A stretch of DNA of 64,000 nt, taken from positions 20,723 to 84,722 of the forward strand of contig NZ_AOMF01000174.1 of assembly GCF_000336715.1 (NCBI RefSeq). The letters are read 5' to 3'. Positions 1 to 7,594 of this stretch are shown piece by piece (within the stretch, counting starts at the first letter, position 1; each line of letters begins with the position of its first letter). Origin of the DNA: Halococcus thailandensis JCM 13552. Its GTDB lineage: Archaea; Halobacteriota; Halobacteria; Halobacteriales; Halococcaceae. The translations under genes were made by a program, and so were the position numbers. The notes under the pieces were generated by a model. The model ran no database searches. It saw only the letters and a program-made list of their open reading frames with translations, and had not been told where the DNA came from.

Positions 1-20
1 GAGATGTGTATAAGAGACAG
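1..20. other. Nextera (Tn5 mosaic-end) library adapter residue
   Basis: Bases 2-20 are the 19-base Tn5 mosaic end used in Nextera tagmentation libraries (AGATGTGTATAAGAGACAG). The G before it matches the last base of the longer read-2 adapter arm. This is library sequence and not part of the organism, and it marks an untrimmed contig end. Confidence 0.95.
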
Positions 21-77
21 CTTTTGGCTGTTGTGGCACGCGACCGAGCAACCGCTATGTGTCGTGAAAATGGAGAA

Positions 78-152
78 TGCTCCGGCAGGGATTCGAACCC
101 TGGTCATCACCGTGAGAGGGTGATATGATTGGCCGGACTACACCACCAGAGC
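78..152 (-). tRNA. tRNA-Glu (anticodon CTC)
   Basis: The minus strand folds as a full cloverleaf of about 75 nt. The acceptor arms are GCTCTGG and CCGGAGC with discriminator A, the anticodon stem is TCACC/GGTGA around a 7-nt loop with CTC at positions 34-36, and the T arm contains GGGTTCGAATCCC. No intron is visible and no CCA is encoded, as is usual in haloarchaea. It decodes GAG. Confidence 0.95.
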
Positions 153-213
153 ACACCTCTGTGGCTGCACTCGTTCGTAGCGACGAATCGGGTTTAACGG
201 TTGCGCTTTGGGC

Positions 214-1344
214 CTACCCGTCGTCGAACGGCGAGCCGGTGATGTCGGGCTCGTGGCCGTCGAGGCTGACGATGTTCTCACGGCCGACGCGGAGCTTGCT
301 CACTCGGTCCTCCTCGGCCATCTCGGAGAGTAGCGTGCTCACCTTCGACTTCGACCAGTCGGTCTGCTCGACGATATCGCCCTGCTGCATTCGCCCGCCG
401 TTGGCGTCGAGCAGCTCGGCGATCCGGTCGGCGTCGGTCTTCATCTCGGCGGCGCTCACGGCCGGTTCCGGCGGCGCGCTCGTCGCGAGTTCGTCCTCGT
501 TCGTGGCGTCGTCGCCGGTCTCGGCTTCGGCGGCCGCCCCGGGATCGGGCGGCTCGTCACCCGTCCCGGCGATGCCCGATCGCCAGGCGATCACGCCGCC
601 GACGAGAACGACGATGAGTATACCAGCGCCCCACAGGAGCGGCAGTTCTGACGACGAGCCCTCGTCGTCCGCCAGCGCCGATTCCTCGGTGAAGACGACG
701 TGGGGCTGCCCGCTCGCGAACTGTGCCGGCCCGAAGTAGGTCAGCGAATCGGTCGTGTTCGCCGAGCCGTTGGTCGAGGCGTCGGCTGCGGGTTCGACCG
801 ACTCCCAGTCGACTTCGAGGTTCGGCCCGGCACGGAATTCGAGTGACATCCCCCTGGAGAGATAGAGCCCGCTCTCGAAGCTCTCGCCGACGGTGTGGCC
901 GCCCTCGGTGGACGTGAAGTTCGTCCAGAGGAACGACATCTCGACGACGCCCGTCGTTTGTGGCTGCGAACTCACGCGCGTCTCACGCCTGAAATCGCGC
1001 GCGTCCATCGACCGTCCCGTCGCGTTCGAGCCGCCTGCGGTGAGCGTCGTCGCTCGTTCCCTGAAATCGGTGTACAACGGCGTTTCTTCGCTGCCGAACC
1101 GGTTCGCATAGGCACGGAAGCGACTGGTCTGACTCTCGTTGGTGAGTGGTTGGTTGTAGCGCTGCGTCCAGCGCGCAGAGCCGTTCTCGTAGACCGTGAC
1201 GACGAACCGTGCGTCGTTGAACGACGTCGCGGTGTCGGAGCCGTTCGACGGGGCGGCCTGTGCGTCGCCGACCGCTACGGCGGGGAGCAAAACTGCTCCG
1301 AGCACTATCGCGGCGACGAGGCCGAGCACCGACAGCCGCTTCAT
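214..1344 (-). CDS. Membrane-anchored winged-helix protein with extracellular N-terminal domain
   Basis: A 376-aa protein. Residues 1-30 are a signal peptide (MKRLSVLGLVAAIVLG), residues about 35-230 form an extracellular domain with several N-x-S/T sequons, and residues about 238-258 are a single membrane helix. An acidic linker leads to a cytoplasmic winged helix (about 300-365, TDWSKSKVSTLLSEMAEEDRV). This is the common haloarchaeal DUF7345/DUF7343-type architecture (family names from memory), thought to be a one-component sensor or regulator; its target is unknown. The ATG lies 27 bases from a TATA box, so the transcript is probably leaderless. Confidence 0.8.
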   Translation of the reverse strand: MKRLSVLGLVAAIVLGAVLLPAVAVGDAQAAPSNGSDTATSFNDARFVVTVYENGSARWTQRYNQPLTNESQTSRFRAYANRFGSEETPLYTDFRERATTLTAGGSNATGRSMDARDFRRETRVSSQPQTTGVVEMSFLWTNFTSTEGGHTVGESFESGLYLSRGMSLEFRAGPNLEVDWESVEPAADASTNGSANTTDSLTYFGPAQFASGQPHVVFTEESALADDEGSSSELPLLWGAGILIVVLVGGVIAWRSGIAGTGDEPPDPGAAAEAETGDDATNEDELATSAPPEPAVSAAEMKTDADRIAELLDANGGRMQQGDIVEQTDWSKSKVSTLLSEMAEEDRVSKLRVGRENIVSLDGHEPDITGSPFDDG

Positions 1345-1367
1345 CCATCGTAGATGATCGGACCATC

Positions 1368-1375
1368 ATATAAAA
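1368..1375 (-). promoter_or_regulatory. TATA box of the winged-helix membrane protein gene
   Basis: On the minus strand the box reads TTTTATAT, centred about 27 bases before the ATG at 1344. That spacing places transcription initiation at or next to the start codon. Confidence 0.6.
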
Positions 1376-1403
1376 ACGCTATGACCACGACCGTCCGAAC
1401 GAC

Positions 1404-2147
1404 TCAGGGCGCGAGTCTGTTCTTGCGCCCTTTCATCTGCTCGTCGTAGTGGGCGAACGTCAGTGGACACCACTCGGCGGCGTGATCGAGGATCGACTCG
1501 GTGAGATGGCGAATCTCCCACTGGCTGTCGGCCGCGGCACGCATGTCCGCGACGTGCATCAACATCCGGACGTTCATCGACAGCACCATGTTCACCTCGG
1601 TGCCGATCGGCAGCACGAACCGGGCGTCCTCCGGCGGCATCCCCGTATCGAGCAGCTCCTGATACGATTCGACCGACTCCGTGACCGATTCGCGGAAGAT
1701 CCGTTCGCGCTTTTCGACCACCTCGTCGTCGACCGCGCCACCGCTCTGATTGCGCCCTACCCAGTCTGGATCGGTCGCCGACGGCGGCGTGACGATCATC
1801 GCGCCCTCACGCACGTCGGCGGGATCGACCTCGTCGAAGGAGACGTAGCGCATCGACTGGACGTCGAAGGAGACGTGGCGATGGCGGGTGAGCTGGGCCA
1901 TACACGAGCGGCTGATCCCCTTGACGCCGAAGGTCGCTTGGGGGTGCTCGAACGGGCCGAAGTGGCCATGATCGAGCAGGCGGCCGACGAGCGTACGTTT
2001 TTTCTCCTCGATCGTCTCCCCGTCGACGGTGCTCATCGTCTCCGCGAACGACTGTTCGCCGACGAAGCCCGACGAGTAGTCGCTGCGCGCGGCGGTACAG
2101 ATCACTCGTTCGGGATCGTCGGTGGCTTCGAGCAAGCGGACATCCAT
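1404..2147 (-). CDS. thyX: FAD-dependent thymidylate synthase ThyX
   Basis: A 247-aa flavin-dependent thymidylate synthase, which methylates dUMP to dTMP using methylene-tetrahydrofolate and FADH2. The ThyX signature RHRHVSFDVQSMRY (RHRxxSxxxxSxRY) is present at about residues 88-101. I chose the ATG at 2147 over an upstream TTG because it begins MDVRLLEATDD and sits about 27 bases from a TATA-like sequence (minus GATATTAC, plus 2171-2178). The length is typical for archaeal ThyX. It is monocistronic by spacing. Confidence 0.95.
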   Translation of the reverse strand: MDVRLLEATDDPERVICTAARSDYSSGFVGEQSFAETMSTVDGETIEEKKRTLVGRLLDHGHFGPFEHPQATFGVKGISRSCMAQLTRHRHVSFDVQSMRYVSFDEVDPADVREGAMIVTPPSATDPDWVGRNQSGGAVDDEVVEKRERIFRESVTESVESYQELLDTGMPPEDARFVLPIGTEVNMVLSMNVRMLMHVADMRAAADSQWEIRHLTESILDHAAEWCPLTFAHYDEQMKGRKNRLAP

Positions 2148-2205
2148 ACTCAACGACGGAACAGCCGGGAGTAATATCCATCGGTCAGCGTCACTACCCC
2201 TCCTC

Positions 2206-3165
2206 TCAGCCAGTCAGCCGGATCGAACTCGTCGAGCCGGTCGAGCCGTTCCCCGCGTCGAACACGTCGGTGTCGATGGTGGTGTTCCCGCCGAGATCGT
2301 CGAGCGGCAGTTCGACCGTTCGGTTGTCGGGGAGTTCGAGCACCGTGGTAAGCGAGATCCCCAGATCGGTCCGCTGGCCGCGCTCGATGTGGCTGACCCA
2401 CCAGTCGTCGAGTTCGTCGTTGCGGATGGCCGCCTCCGCCGTGATCGTTTGCTCGCTACCGGGCGAGAGCACCGTTCCCTCGCCGGTGGTGCCGTTGCCG
2501 ACGGCGATCCCGTTCATCGTGAGCGTGTAGTCGATGCGAGCGACGGGGATCGGGATTTCGGACGGGTTCCGTACTCGAAGGGCGATGTCGAGCGGCGTCG
2601 TCGCGCGCGTCACGTTCCCCCACGTCGCCGACGTGCGCTCGACGACGAGGACGGGATCGTCGACGAACGGAAGGCTCGCGTTGATCGGCCGTGGCTCGCT
2701 CGTGTTCAGCGCGCCGGTGATGTCGGTCGTCAGCGTTCGATTCTCGCTCACGCGCGCGGTCCCGAACACTGGCAGGTCGACGGCCGCACCCGTGACGACC
2801 CGCGTGCGCTCGCCGCGCTCGACGTGGCTCGCCCACCACGCCGGAATGTTCCGGTTGTCGATGGCGGTCGTGAAGTTCACTGTCGACGTGCCCGGTGCGG
2901 CCCGGATGTCGTCACGGCTCCCGGTGCCCATCTCGATGCCGTTCATCCGTATCGAGTGGGTTACGGTCGTGTTGCCGAGCTCGATCGGGATCGGGTTCGG
3001 GTTCGTGACGCGGAGTTCGGTCGTGACGAGCGTCGTCGAGTCGTTCACGCCCGCAAAGCGGCTCTCGGTTCCCGTGACCGACGGACGATCGACGGTGAGG
3101 ACGGCCACGCCGCCGATCGCGGCGAGAACGACGATGAAGAGGACGACGGCGCGCGTGCGATTCAT
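2206..3165 (-). CDS. LEA14-like (WHy domain) lipoprotein-like membrane-anchored protein
   Basis: A 319-aa protein starting MNRTRAVVLFIVVLAAIGG, an N-terminal membrane anchor of about 20 residues. Two related beta-sandwich repeats follow (about 35-160 and 180-290), each with an N-P-x-x-I-P-I/NPSEIPIPV stretch and a MNGI motif, typical of LEA type 2 / WHy domains. It is probably anchored on the outside of the cell. The role is unknown; LEA14-like proteins are linked to desiccation and osmotic stress. A much longer upstream reading frame exists, but composition and the signal anchor fix this start. Confidence 0.75.
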   Translation of the reverse strand: MNRTRAVVLFIVVLAAIGGVAVLTVDRPSVTGTESRFAGVNDSTTLVTTELRVTNPNPIPIELGNTTVTHSIRMNGIEMGTGSRDDIRAAPGTSTVNFTTAIDNRNIPAWWASHVERGERTRVVTGAAVDLPVFGTARVSENRTLTTDITGALNTSEPRPINASLPFVDDPVLVVERTSATWGNVTRATTPLDIALRVRNPSEIPIPVARIDYTLTMNGIAVGNGTTGEGTVLSPGSEQTITAEAAIRNDELDDWWVSHIERGQRTDLGISLTTVLELPDNRTVELPLDDLGGNTTIDTDVFDAGNGSTGSTSSIRLTG

Positions 3166-3291
3166 TCGATCGGGTATGCTTTCGCGGTCGGAGGAAATAG
3201 GTTGTCGATCGGCCGCCACGATTCGGCTGTGAGCCGCCACAGCACCCGCCGTGATGGAACGAACTAAGTCCCCGCCGGTGATAGCGCCGGC

Positions 3292-3480
3292 ATGGCCACA
3301 TCCGTCGGGACCGACCGCGGCGTCGGCTTCGCCGTGTTGTTCGTCGTCCTCGCGCTCGTCGGCGCGCTCGCCGCGCTCGTCGGTGGACTGCTCGAAACCC
3401 AACTCACCGCCGCCTGGGGGTTCGCCGCGGCCTCGATCGCCGGCGCGATCGCGATCGTGGCGATACATCTGTCGGGGTGA
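3292..3480 (+). CDS. Small two-helix membrane protein
   Basis: A 62-aa protein consisting of two hydrophobic helices (about 11-32 and 41-60) with a very short loop. It resembles small haloarchaeal integral membrane proteins of unknown function. A TATA-like AACTAAGT at 3262-3269 lies 27 bases before the ATG. No function can be assigned. Confidence 0.65.
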   Translation: MATSVGTDRGVGFAVLFVVLALVGALAALVGGLLETQLTAAWGFAAASIAGAIAIVAIHLSG

Positions 3481-3526
3481 GCGGCTGCCACAAAGCGTTA
3501 AGAGTCTCACGACCGTAGTGATCGTA

Positions 3527-3751
3527 ATGACCGATTTTTCCGACGAGGATCGGCGGATCCTCGCGTATCTCCACGACAGCGTCGCGCGTGGCGAGCGCTA
3601 CTTCCGCTCGAAGAACATCGCCGACCAGCTCGGGTTGAGCGCCAAACAGGTCGGCGTCCGGCTGCCGCGGCTCGACGAGGAATCCGAGGAGATCGACATC
3701 GAGAAGTGGAGCCGTGCGAAATCGACCACGTGGCGTGTCACGCCCGGCTGA
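3527..3751 (+). CDS. Small winged-helix-like conserved haloarchaeal protein (DUF7123-like)
   Basis: A 74-aa protein, MTDFSDEDRRILAYLHDSVARG..., followed by YFRSKNIADQLGLSAKQVGVRLPRL, a compact helix-turn-helix, and a basic tail ending KSTTWRVTPG. I recognise it as a conserved haloarchaeal family (DUF7123 from memory). It is probably a DNA-binding protein, but its target is unknown. A CGTTAAGA box lies 27 bases upstream of the ATG, which excludes the longer reading frame that starts earlier. Confidence 0.75.
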   Translation: MTDFSDEDRRILAYLHDSVARGERYFRSKNIADQLGLSAKQVGVRLPRLDEESEEIDIEKWSRAKSTTWRVTPG

Positions 3752-3813
3752 GTGATCGGGCGCTCTCACGTTCGGGTCGGCGGATTTTTACCGACTGAAC
3801 GTCTACTGATGAT

Positions 3814-4242
3814 ATGACAGTCCGGATCGAACGCACGTTCGAGCTCGCCGTCCCGCCCGAACAGGTCTGGGCCTTCATCGCCGATCCGGGCAAGCGCGCC
3901 GAAGCGATCAGCGTCGTCGACTCGTTCGAGATCCACGACGAGACCCACGCTACCTGGCATATCTCACTGCCGATCCCGTTCGTCGATCGCACGATCGCCG
4001 TCGAGACCGAGGACACCGAACGCGACCCGCCGACGCACGTGGAGTTCGTCGGGCGCTCGCGCGTGCTCCGGGTCGTCGGCGAACACGATCTCGAAGCCGT
4101 CGACGACGGCACTCGCCTGCGCAATCGCTTCACCGTCGAGGGGAAGATGCCGGGCGTCGAGGGCTTTTTCAAACGCAACCTCGACGACGAGCTCGACAAC
4201 CTCGAAGCCGCCATCCGCGCGGACACGGCGGCCGAGCCGTAG
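3814..4242 (+). CDS. SRPBCC family protein (CoxG-like)
   Basis: A 142-aa START/Bet v1-like (SRPBCC) protein. It opens with RTFELAVPPEQVWAFIADPGK, the typical first strand and helix, and has a C-terminal long helix (GVEGFFKRNLDDELDNLEAAI). It resembles carbon-monoxide-dehydrogenase subunit G-like proteins, but no CODH genes are nearby, so a lipid or ligand-binding role is more likely. The stop codon TAG is followed directly by the ATG of the nitrilase-family gene, so the two are probably cotranscribed. A TATA-like GATTTTTAC lies at 3783-3791. Confidence 0.75.
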   Translation: MTVRIERTFELAVPPEQVWAFIADPGKRAEAISVVDSFEIHDETHATWHISLPIPFVDRTIAVETEDTERDPPTHVEFVGRSRVLRVVGEHDLEAVDDGTRLRNRFTVEGKMPGVEGFFKRNLDDELDNLEAAIRADTAAEP

Positions 4243-5067
4243 ATGCGCCTCGCCTGCTGTCAACACGACATCGAACCCGGCGCGATCGAGGCGAACGTCG
4301 AACGCGCGCTCGCGGCCATCGCCACAGCTGCGGACGACGGCGCGGATCTCGTCTGTCTCCCCGAGATATTCTCCGTCGGCTACTTCGCGTTCGACGAGTA
4401 CGAGCGGGCGGCCGAATCGCTCGCGGGACCGACGCTCGCGCGGATCGCGGACGCGGCACGAACCCACGACGTCGGCGTGCTCGCTGGCTCGATCGTCGAG
4501 GAGCTCGCGGCGAGCGCGCGTGACGGGTTCGAGACACCGAGCGAGAGCGGTCTGGCGAACACGTCGGTGTTCTTCGACCGTAATGGCGAACGGCGAGCAG
4601 TCTACCGCAAACACCACCTCTTCGGTTACGAGTCGCGAGAGGCCGAACTGCTCGTTCCCGGCGACTCGCTCGGACTGGCCGCATTCGACGGATTCACGAT
4701 CGGCACCACGACCTGCTACGATCTGCGCTTTCCCGAACTGTATCGCGAGTTCGTCGCTGCAGGGGCGACCCTGATTCTCGTCCCGAGTGCGTGGCCGTAT
4801 CCGCGCGTCGACCACTGGCAACTCCTCCCGCGGGCGCGGGCGATCGAGAACCAGCTGTTCGTGGCGGCCTGCAATGGCTCCGGCGTGTTCGGCGAGACCG
4901 CACTCTGTGGGCGCTCGGCGATCTACGATCCCTGGGGTGAGATTTCGGCGCAAGCGGGTGCCGGCGAGCACGCTGCCGACGAACCGACGATCGTCACGGC
5001 CGACATCGATCCCGAACGCGTGACGAGCGTGCGCGAGGAGTTCCCGGCGCTCCGCGATCGGCGATAG
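4243..5067 (+). CDS. Carbon-nitrogen hydrolase (nitrilase superfamily amidase)
   Basis: A 274-aa nitrilase-superfamily enzyme that hydrolyses C-N bonds of an amide substrate. The catalytic triad is visible: Glu in LPEIFS (about residue 47), Lys in YRKHHLFGYE (about 123) and the nucleophilic Cys in TTTCYDLRFPEL (about 158). The subfamily resembles omega-amidase / NIT2-like enzymes, but the substrate cannot be read from sequence. It starts at the base after the SRPBCC stop, so translation is likely coupled. Confidence 0.85.
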   Translation: MRLACCQHDIEPGAIEANVERALAAIATAADDGADLVCLPEIFSVGYFAFDEYERAAESLAGPTLARIADAARTHDVGVLAGSIVEELAASARDGFETPSESGLANTSVFFDRNGERRAVYRKHHLFGYESREAELLVPGDSLGLAAFDGFTIGTTTCYDLRFPELYREFVAAGATLILVPSAWPYPRVDHWQLLPRARAIENQLFVAACNGSGVFGETALCGRSAIYDPWGEISAQAGAGEHAADEPTIVTADIDPERVTSVREEFPALRDRR

Positions 5068-5081
5068 AAGCGAGGAGCTTA

Positions 5082-5216
5082 TCAGGCATCGACGCCTTCC
5101 TGTAACTGCCGGTACGTGACGCTTTTCTCGTCGCAGCCGGCACACAGCGCTCGTCCCGCCGCGCACCCCACTCGGATCCGGACTCGGCCCACTCCGTCCC
5201 GCCCGTTTCGTTCCAT
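5082..5216 (-). CDS. Candidate 44-aa Cys-rich small protein
   Basis: A short minus-strand frame from ATG at 5216 to TGA at 5082 encodes MERNGRDGVGRV... with C-A-A-G, C-A-G-C cysteines in the second half and a polar tail VTYRQLQEGVDA. The Cys pattern could bind zinc, as in many haloarchaeal micro-proteins. No clear TATA box is seen, and the GC-rich background makes open frames easy, so this is tentative. It occupies the otherwise geneless 270 bases between the nitrilase and FemAB-like genes. Confidence 0.3.
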   Translation of the reverse strand: MERNGRDGVGRVRIRVGCAAGRALCAGCDEKSVTYRQLQEGVDA

Positions 5217-5337
5217 TCGTCAGCTGCTGCTATGGCATACGGAGTGTGGTACGACGAGCAAAGGACAACCCCTTTATTCGGCTGCCGGGGCGTAATAGAC
5301 ACCGAATGATGAACGCCAGCGCACGCCCGTTCGATCA

Positions 5338-6348
5338 ATGAGGATCGAGCGGCTCGATCGCGACACGTGGGCGGGGGCGCTTCCCGAGCGTGGCTTCGAA
5401 GTCTTCCACACTCCCGAGGCGCTGTCCGTCCTCGACCGCCACGCATCCGGCGACTGCCATCTCTTCGGCGGCTATCGCGGCGAGCAGCTGGTGGCGATGG
5501 TGCCGCTGTTCGTCCGCCACGTCGGCGGGCTGCGGATCGTCTCCTCGCCACCGCCGGGCATGGCCGTCCCCAGTCTGGGACCGCTCGTGATGCCGACCAG
5601 CCCGAAACAGCGCAAGCGCGAGAAGGTCAACCGCGAGTTCACCGCAGAACTCCTGGAGGCGCTCGATGCCGACTCGCCGCGAACGTTCGTCCGCATTCTC
5701 TGCCCGCCTGACTACACCGACCCGCGCCCGTACCGCTGGAACGGGCTGTCGGTCGAACCGGCCTTCACCTATCGCCTCATGGCCGACGACCCCGACGAAC
5801 TCATCGACTCCTTTAGTCGAAGCCTTCGCCGGGAGATCCGCTCGGGGATGGACCTCGATATCGATATCGGGACCGCTGGTATCAGGGGCGGCGAGCGCGT
5901 CTTCAGGGAGACCGCCGCCCGCTACGCGGAACAGTCCGAACCGTTCGGCCCGGAGTGGCCGTACGTGCGTGACGTCATCGAGGAGTTTGGCGATCGCTGT
6001 CGCGTCTACGTCGCCCGTGCCGACGGCGACCATCTGGGTGGGGTCATCACGCTGTTCTCGAACGATGCGGCGTACTACTGGCTCGGTGGCACGCGCGCGA
6101 CCCACGAGAACGTCAGCATCAACAGCCTCCTCCACTGGCGCATCATCAACGATATCGCCGACGATCCGCCGATCGACTCCGTGAACCAGTACGACCTCGT
6201 CGGCGCGAACACCGAACAGCTCTGCCGGTACAAATCGAAGTTCGGGGGCGAGCTGACGCCCTACTACGTCGCCGAATCCGGCGGGATGGCGATGGACGTC
6301 GCGAAAAGCGGTTATCAGCTGGTGAATCGGGCCGTCGATCGGTTCTAA
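5338..6348 (+). CDS. FemAB/BioF2-like GNAT-fold acyl- or aminoacyltransferase
   Basis: A 336-aa protein with two GNAT-like halves. The second half carries the FemAB/Acetyltransf_6 pattern GGVITLFSNDAAYYWLGG, then INSLLHWRIINDIA, YDLVGAN and KSKFGGELTPYY (about residues 230-320). In bacteria, FemAB proteins add amino acids from aminoacyl-tRNA to cell-wall peptides, and relatives acylate exported polysaccharides. Its position at the head of a glycan locus suggests that it acylates or aminoacylates a sugar. Its 3' end overlaps the convergent DUF354 gene by four bases. Confidence 0.75.
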   Translation: MRIERLDRDTWAGALPERGFEVFHTPEALSVLDRHASGDCHLFGGYRGEQLVAMVPLFVRHVGGLRIVSSPPPGMAVPSLGPLVMPTSPKQRKREKVNREFTAELLEALDADSPRTFVRILCPPDYTDPRPYRWNGLSVEPAFTYRLMADDPDELIDSFSRSLRREIRSGMDLDIDIGTAGIRGGERVFRETAARYAEQSEPFGPEWPYVRDVIEEFGDRCRVYVARADGDHLGGVITLFSNDAAYYWLGGTRATHENVSINSLLHWRIINDIADDPPIDSVNQYDLVGANTEQLCRYKSKFGGELTPYYVAESGGMAMDVAKSGYQLVNRAVDRF

Positions 6349-7451
6349 CGCTCGGGTGTCGGCGGGTCGGTCCGTCGTGGCGGGCTGCCGTGCGAGAGGC
6401 CGTCGACCCCGGCGGCCCCGTTCGGACTGGTGGCGAGTTCGACGATGACGTCGGTGAGGTTCACCTTGTCGGCCATGAACGCGTCACGTTTGGCGGTCCA
6501 TCTCTCCGTGAGATCCTCCTCGTCGAGCAGTGACTCGGCGCGCTCGATCGCCTCGGTGAAGGAGGCGATGTTGAAGATCAGCCCCTGGTTTTCGAGCTCG
6601 ATGAAGTTGCCCATGTCCTCCTCGCCGACGAAGGAGTTCGACCGGATAGCGGGCGTCCCGAGCAGCGCGGCCTCGGTGACCATCGTCTGCGTGTCGGCGA
6701 CCAGGAGGTGGGCTTCGCTGAGTGCGTCGTGCAACAGCCCGGGATGGAGATCGTACGGCCGGGCGTCGATCCCGTCGAACTCCATCGTGCCGCTCTCGTC
6801 GGAGACGAAGACGGTCGCGTCGTCGCCGAGGCGTTCGATCAGCGTACGCCGCTCGGCGGGACCGATGCCAGACTGGCTGACGTCGTGATGTGAGCCGAAG
6901 GCGTTGAACCGGCAGATGACGTATTTCTCGTCGGGGCCGACGCCGAGCTGCTCGCGGATGTCGTCGCGAGGGGTGAACACGTCGGGGTGGAGGTAGGCAC
7001 ACTCCTTGAAGCCGCGAAAGCGATAGTGGTTCGCCCCGAGATCCTTGCCGAAGGCGTCGGGCGTGAGGATGGCGTCGGCGAACGGCCGTGAGACGGTGTG
7101 ATCGAGCGAGGTCGGCTCGGAGTCGAGGATCAGCGTCACCGGCGTGCGCGAGAGCGCACCCGCATGGGCCGCGTACGCGCCCATCCCGAAGATGCGGTCG
7201 GGTGAGTATCGCCACGTCTGTCGGAGAATCGAGAGATAGTGACGCGGGAGCTGGTAGAACAGCGATCGTTTTTTCGTCGCCAGCCGGCCATAGAGTCGGT
7301 AGGGGAGATCGTGATAGTCGAGGAGTTCCTTCGTACAGCCGTAGTCACGACCGAGAATCAACACGTCGTGACCGCGACGTTCGAGGGCCGCAACGGCGTG
7401 TTTGTAGAGATGGACGTGCGCAGGAGTGTTCGTGAAAAACAGATAGTTCAT
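6345..7451 (-). CDS. DUF354 family glycosyltransferase-like protein
   Basis: A 368-aa GT-B-like protein. It begins MNYLFFTNTPAHVHLYKHAV, followed by GHDVLILGRDYG, the pattern of DUF354 proteins related to UDP-GlcNAc 2-epimerase and MurG-type transferases. A second-domain motif lies at about 240-270 (HLLVADTQTMVTEAALLGTPAI), equivalent to the nucleotide-sugar site of GT-B folds. A second DUF354 member lies at 14560-15660. Likely role: transfer of a sugar in surface glycan assembly; the donor is unknown. Confidence 0.75.
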   Translation of the reverse strand: MNYLFFTNTPAHVHLYKHAVAALERRGHDVLILGRDYGCTKELLDYHDLPYRLYGRLATKKRSLFYQLPRHYLSILRQTWRYSPDRIFGMGAYAAHAGALSRTPVTLILDSEPTSLDHTVSRPFADAILTPDAFGKDLGANHYRFRGFKECAYLHPDVFTPRDDIREQLGVGPDEKYVICRFNAFGSHHDVSQSGIGPAERRTLIERLGDDATVFVSDESGTMEFDGIDARPYDLHPGLLHDALSEAHLLVADTQTMVTEAALLGTPAIRSNSFVGEEDMGNFIELENQGLIFNIASFTEAIERAESLLDEEDLTERWTAKRDAFMADKVNLTDVIVELATSPNGAAGVDGLSHGSPPRRTDPPTPER

Positions 7452-7594
7452 TCAGTCTTGCTTCCGGCGAGGAACTCGATGCTCCTAAACACGTCGGTCC
7501 GCCCGCCGCGACACCGGTCGGGCGAAGCCGTTACTCATATACGATCGGGCCGCGCCAGTTGAAGCGATACGCTCAACGCTGTTGGACGACAATC

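Noticed and set aside
3964-5166. A 400-codon minus-strand open frame.
   Set aside because: It lies opposite the SRPBCC and nitrilase genes, is very Arg-rich and has no recognisable domain.
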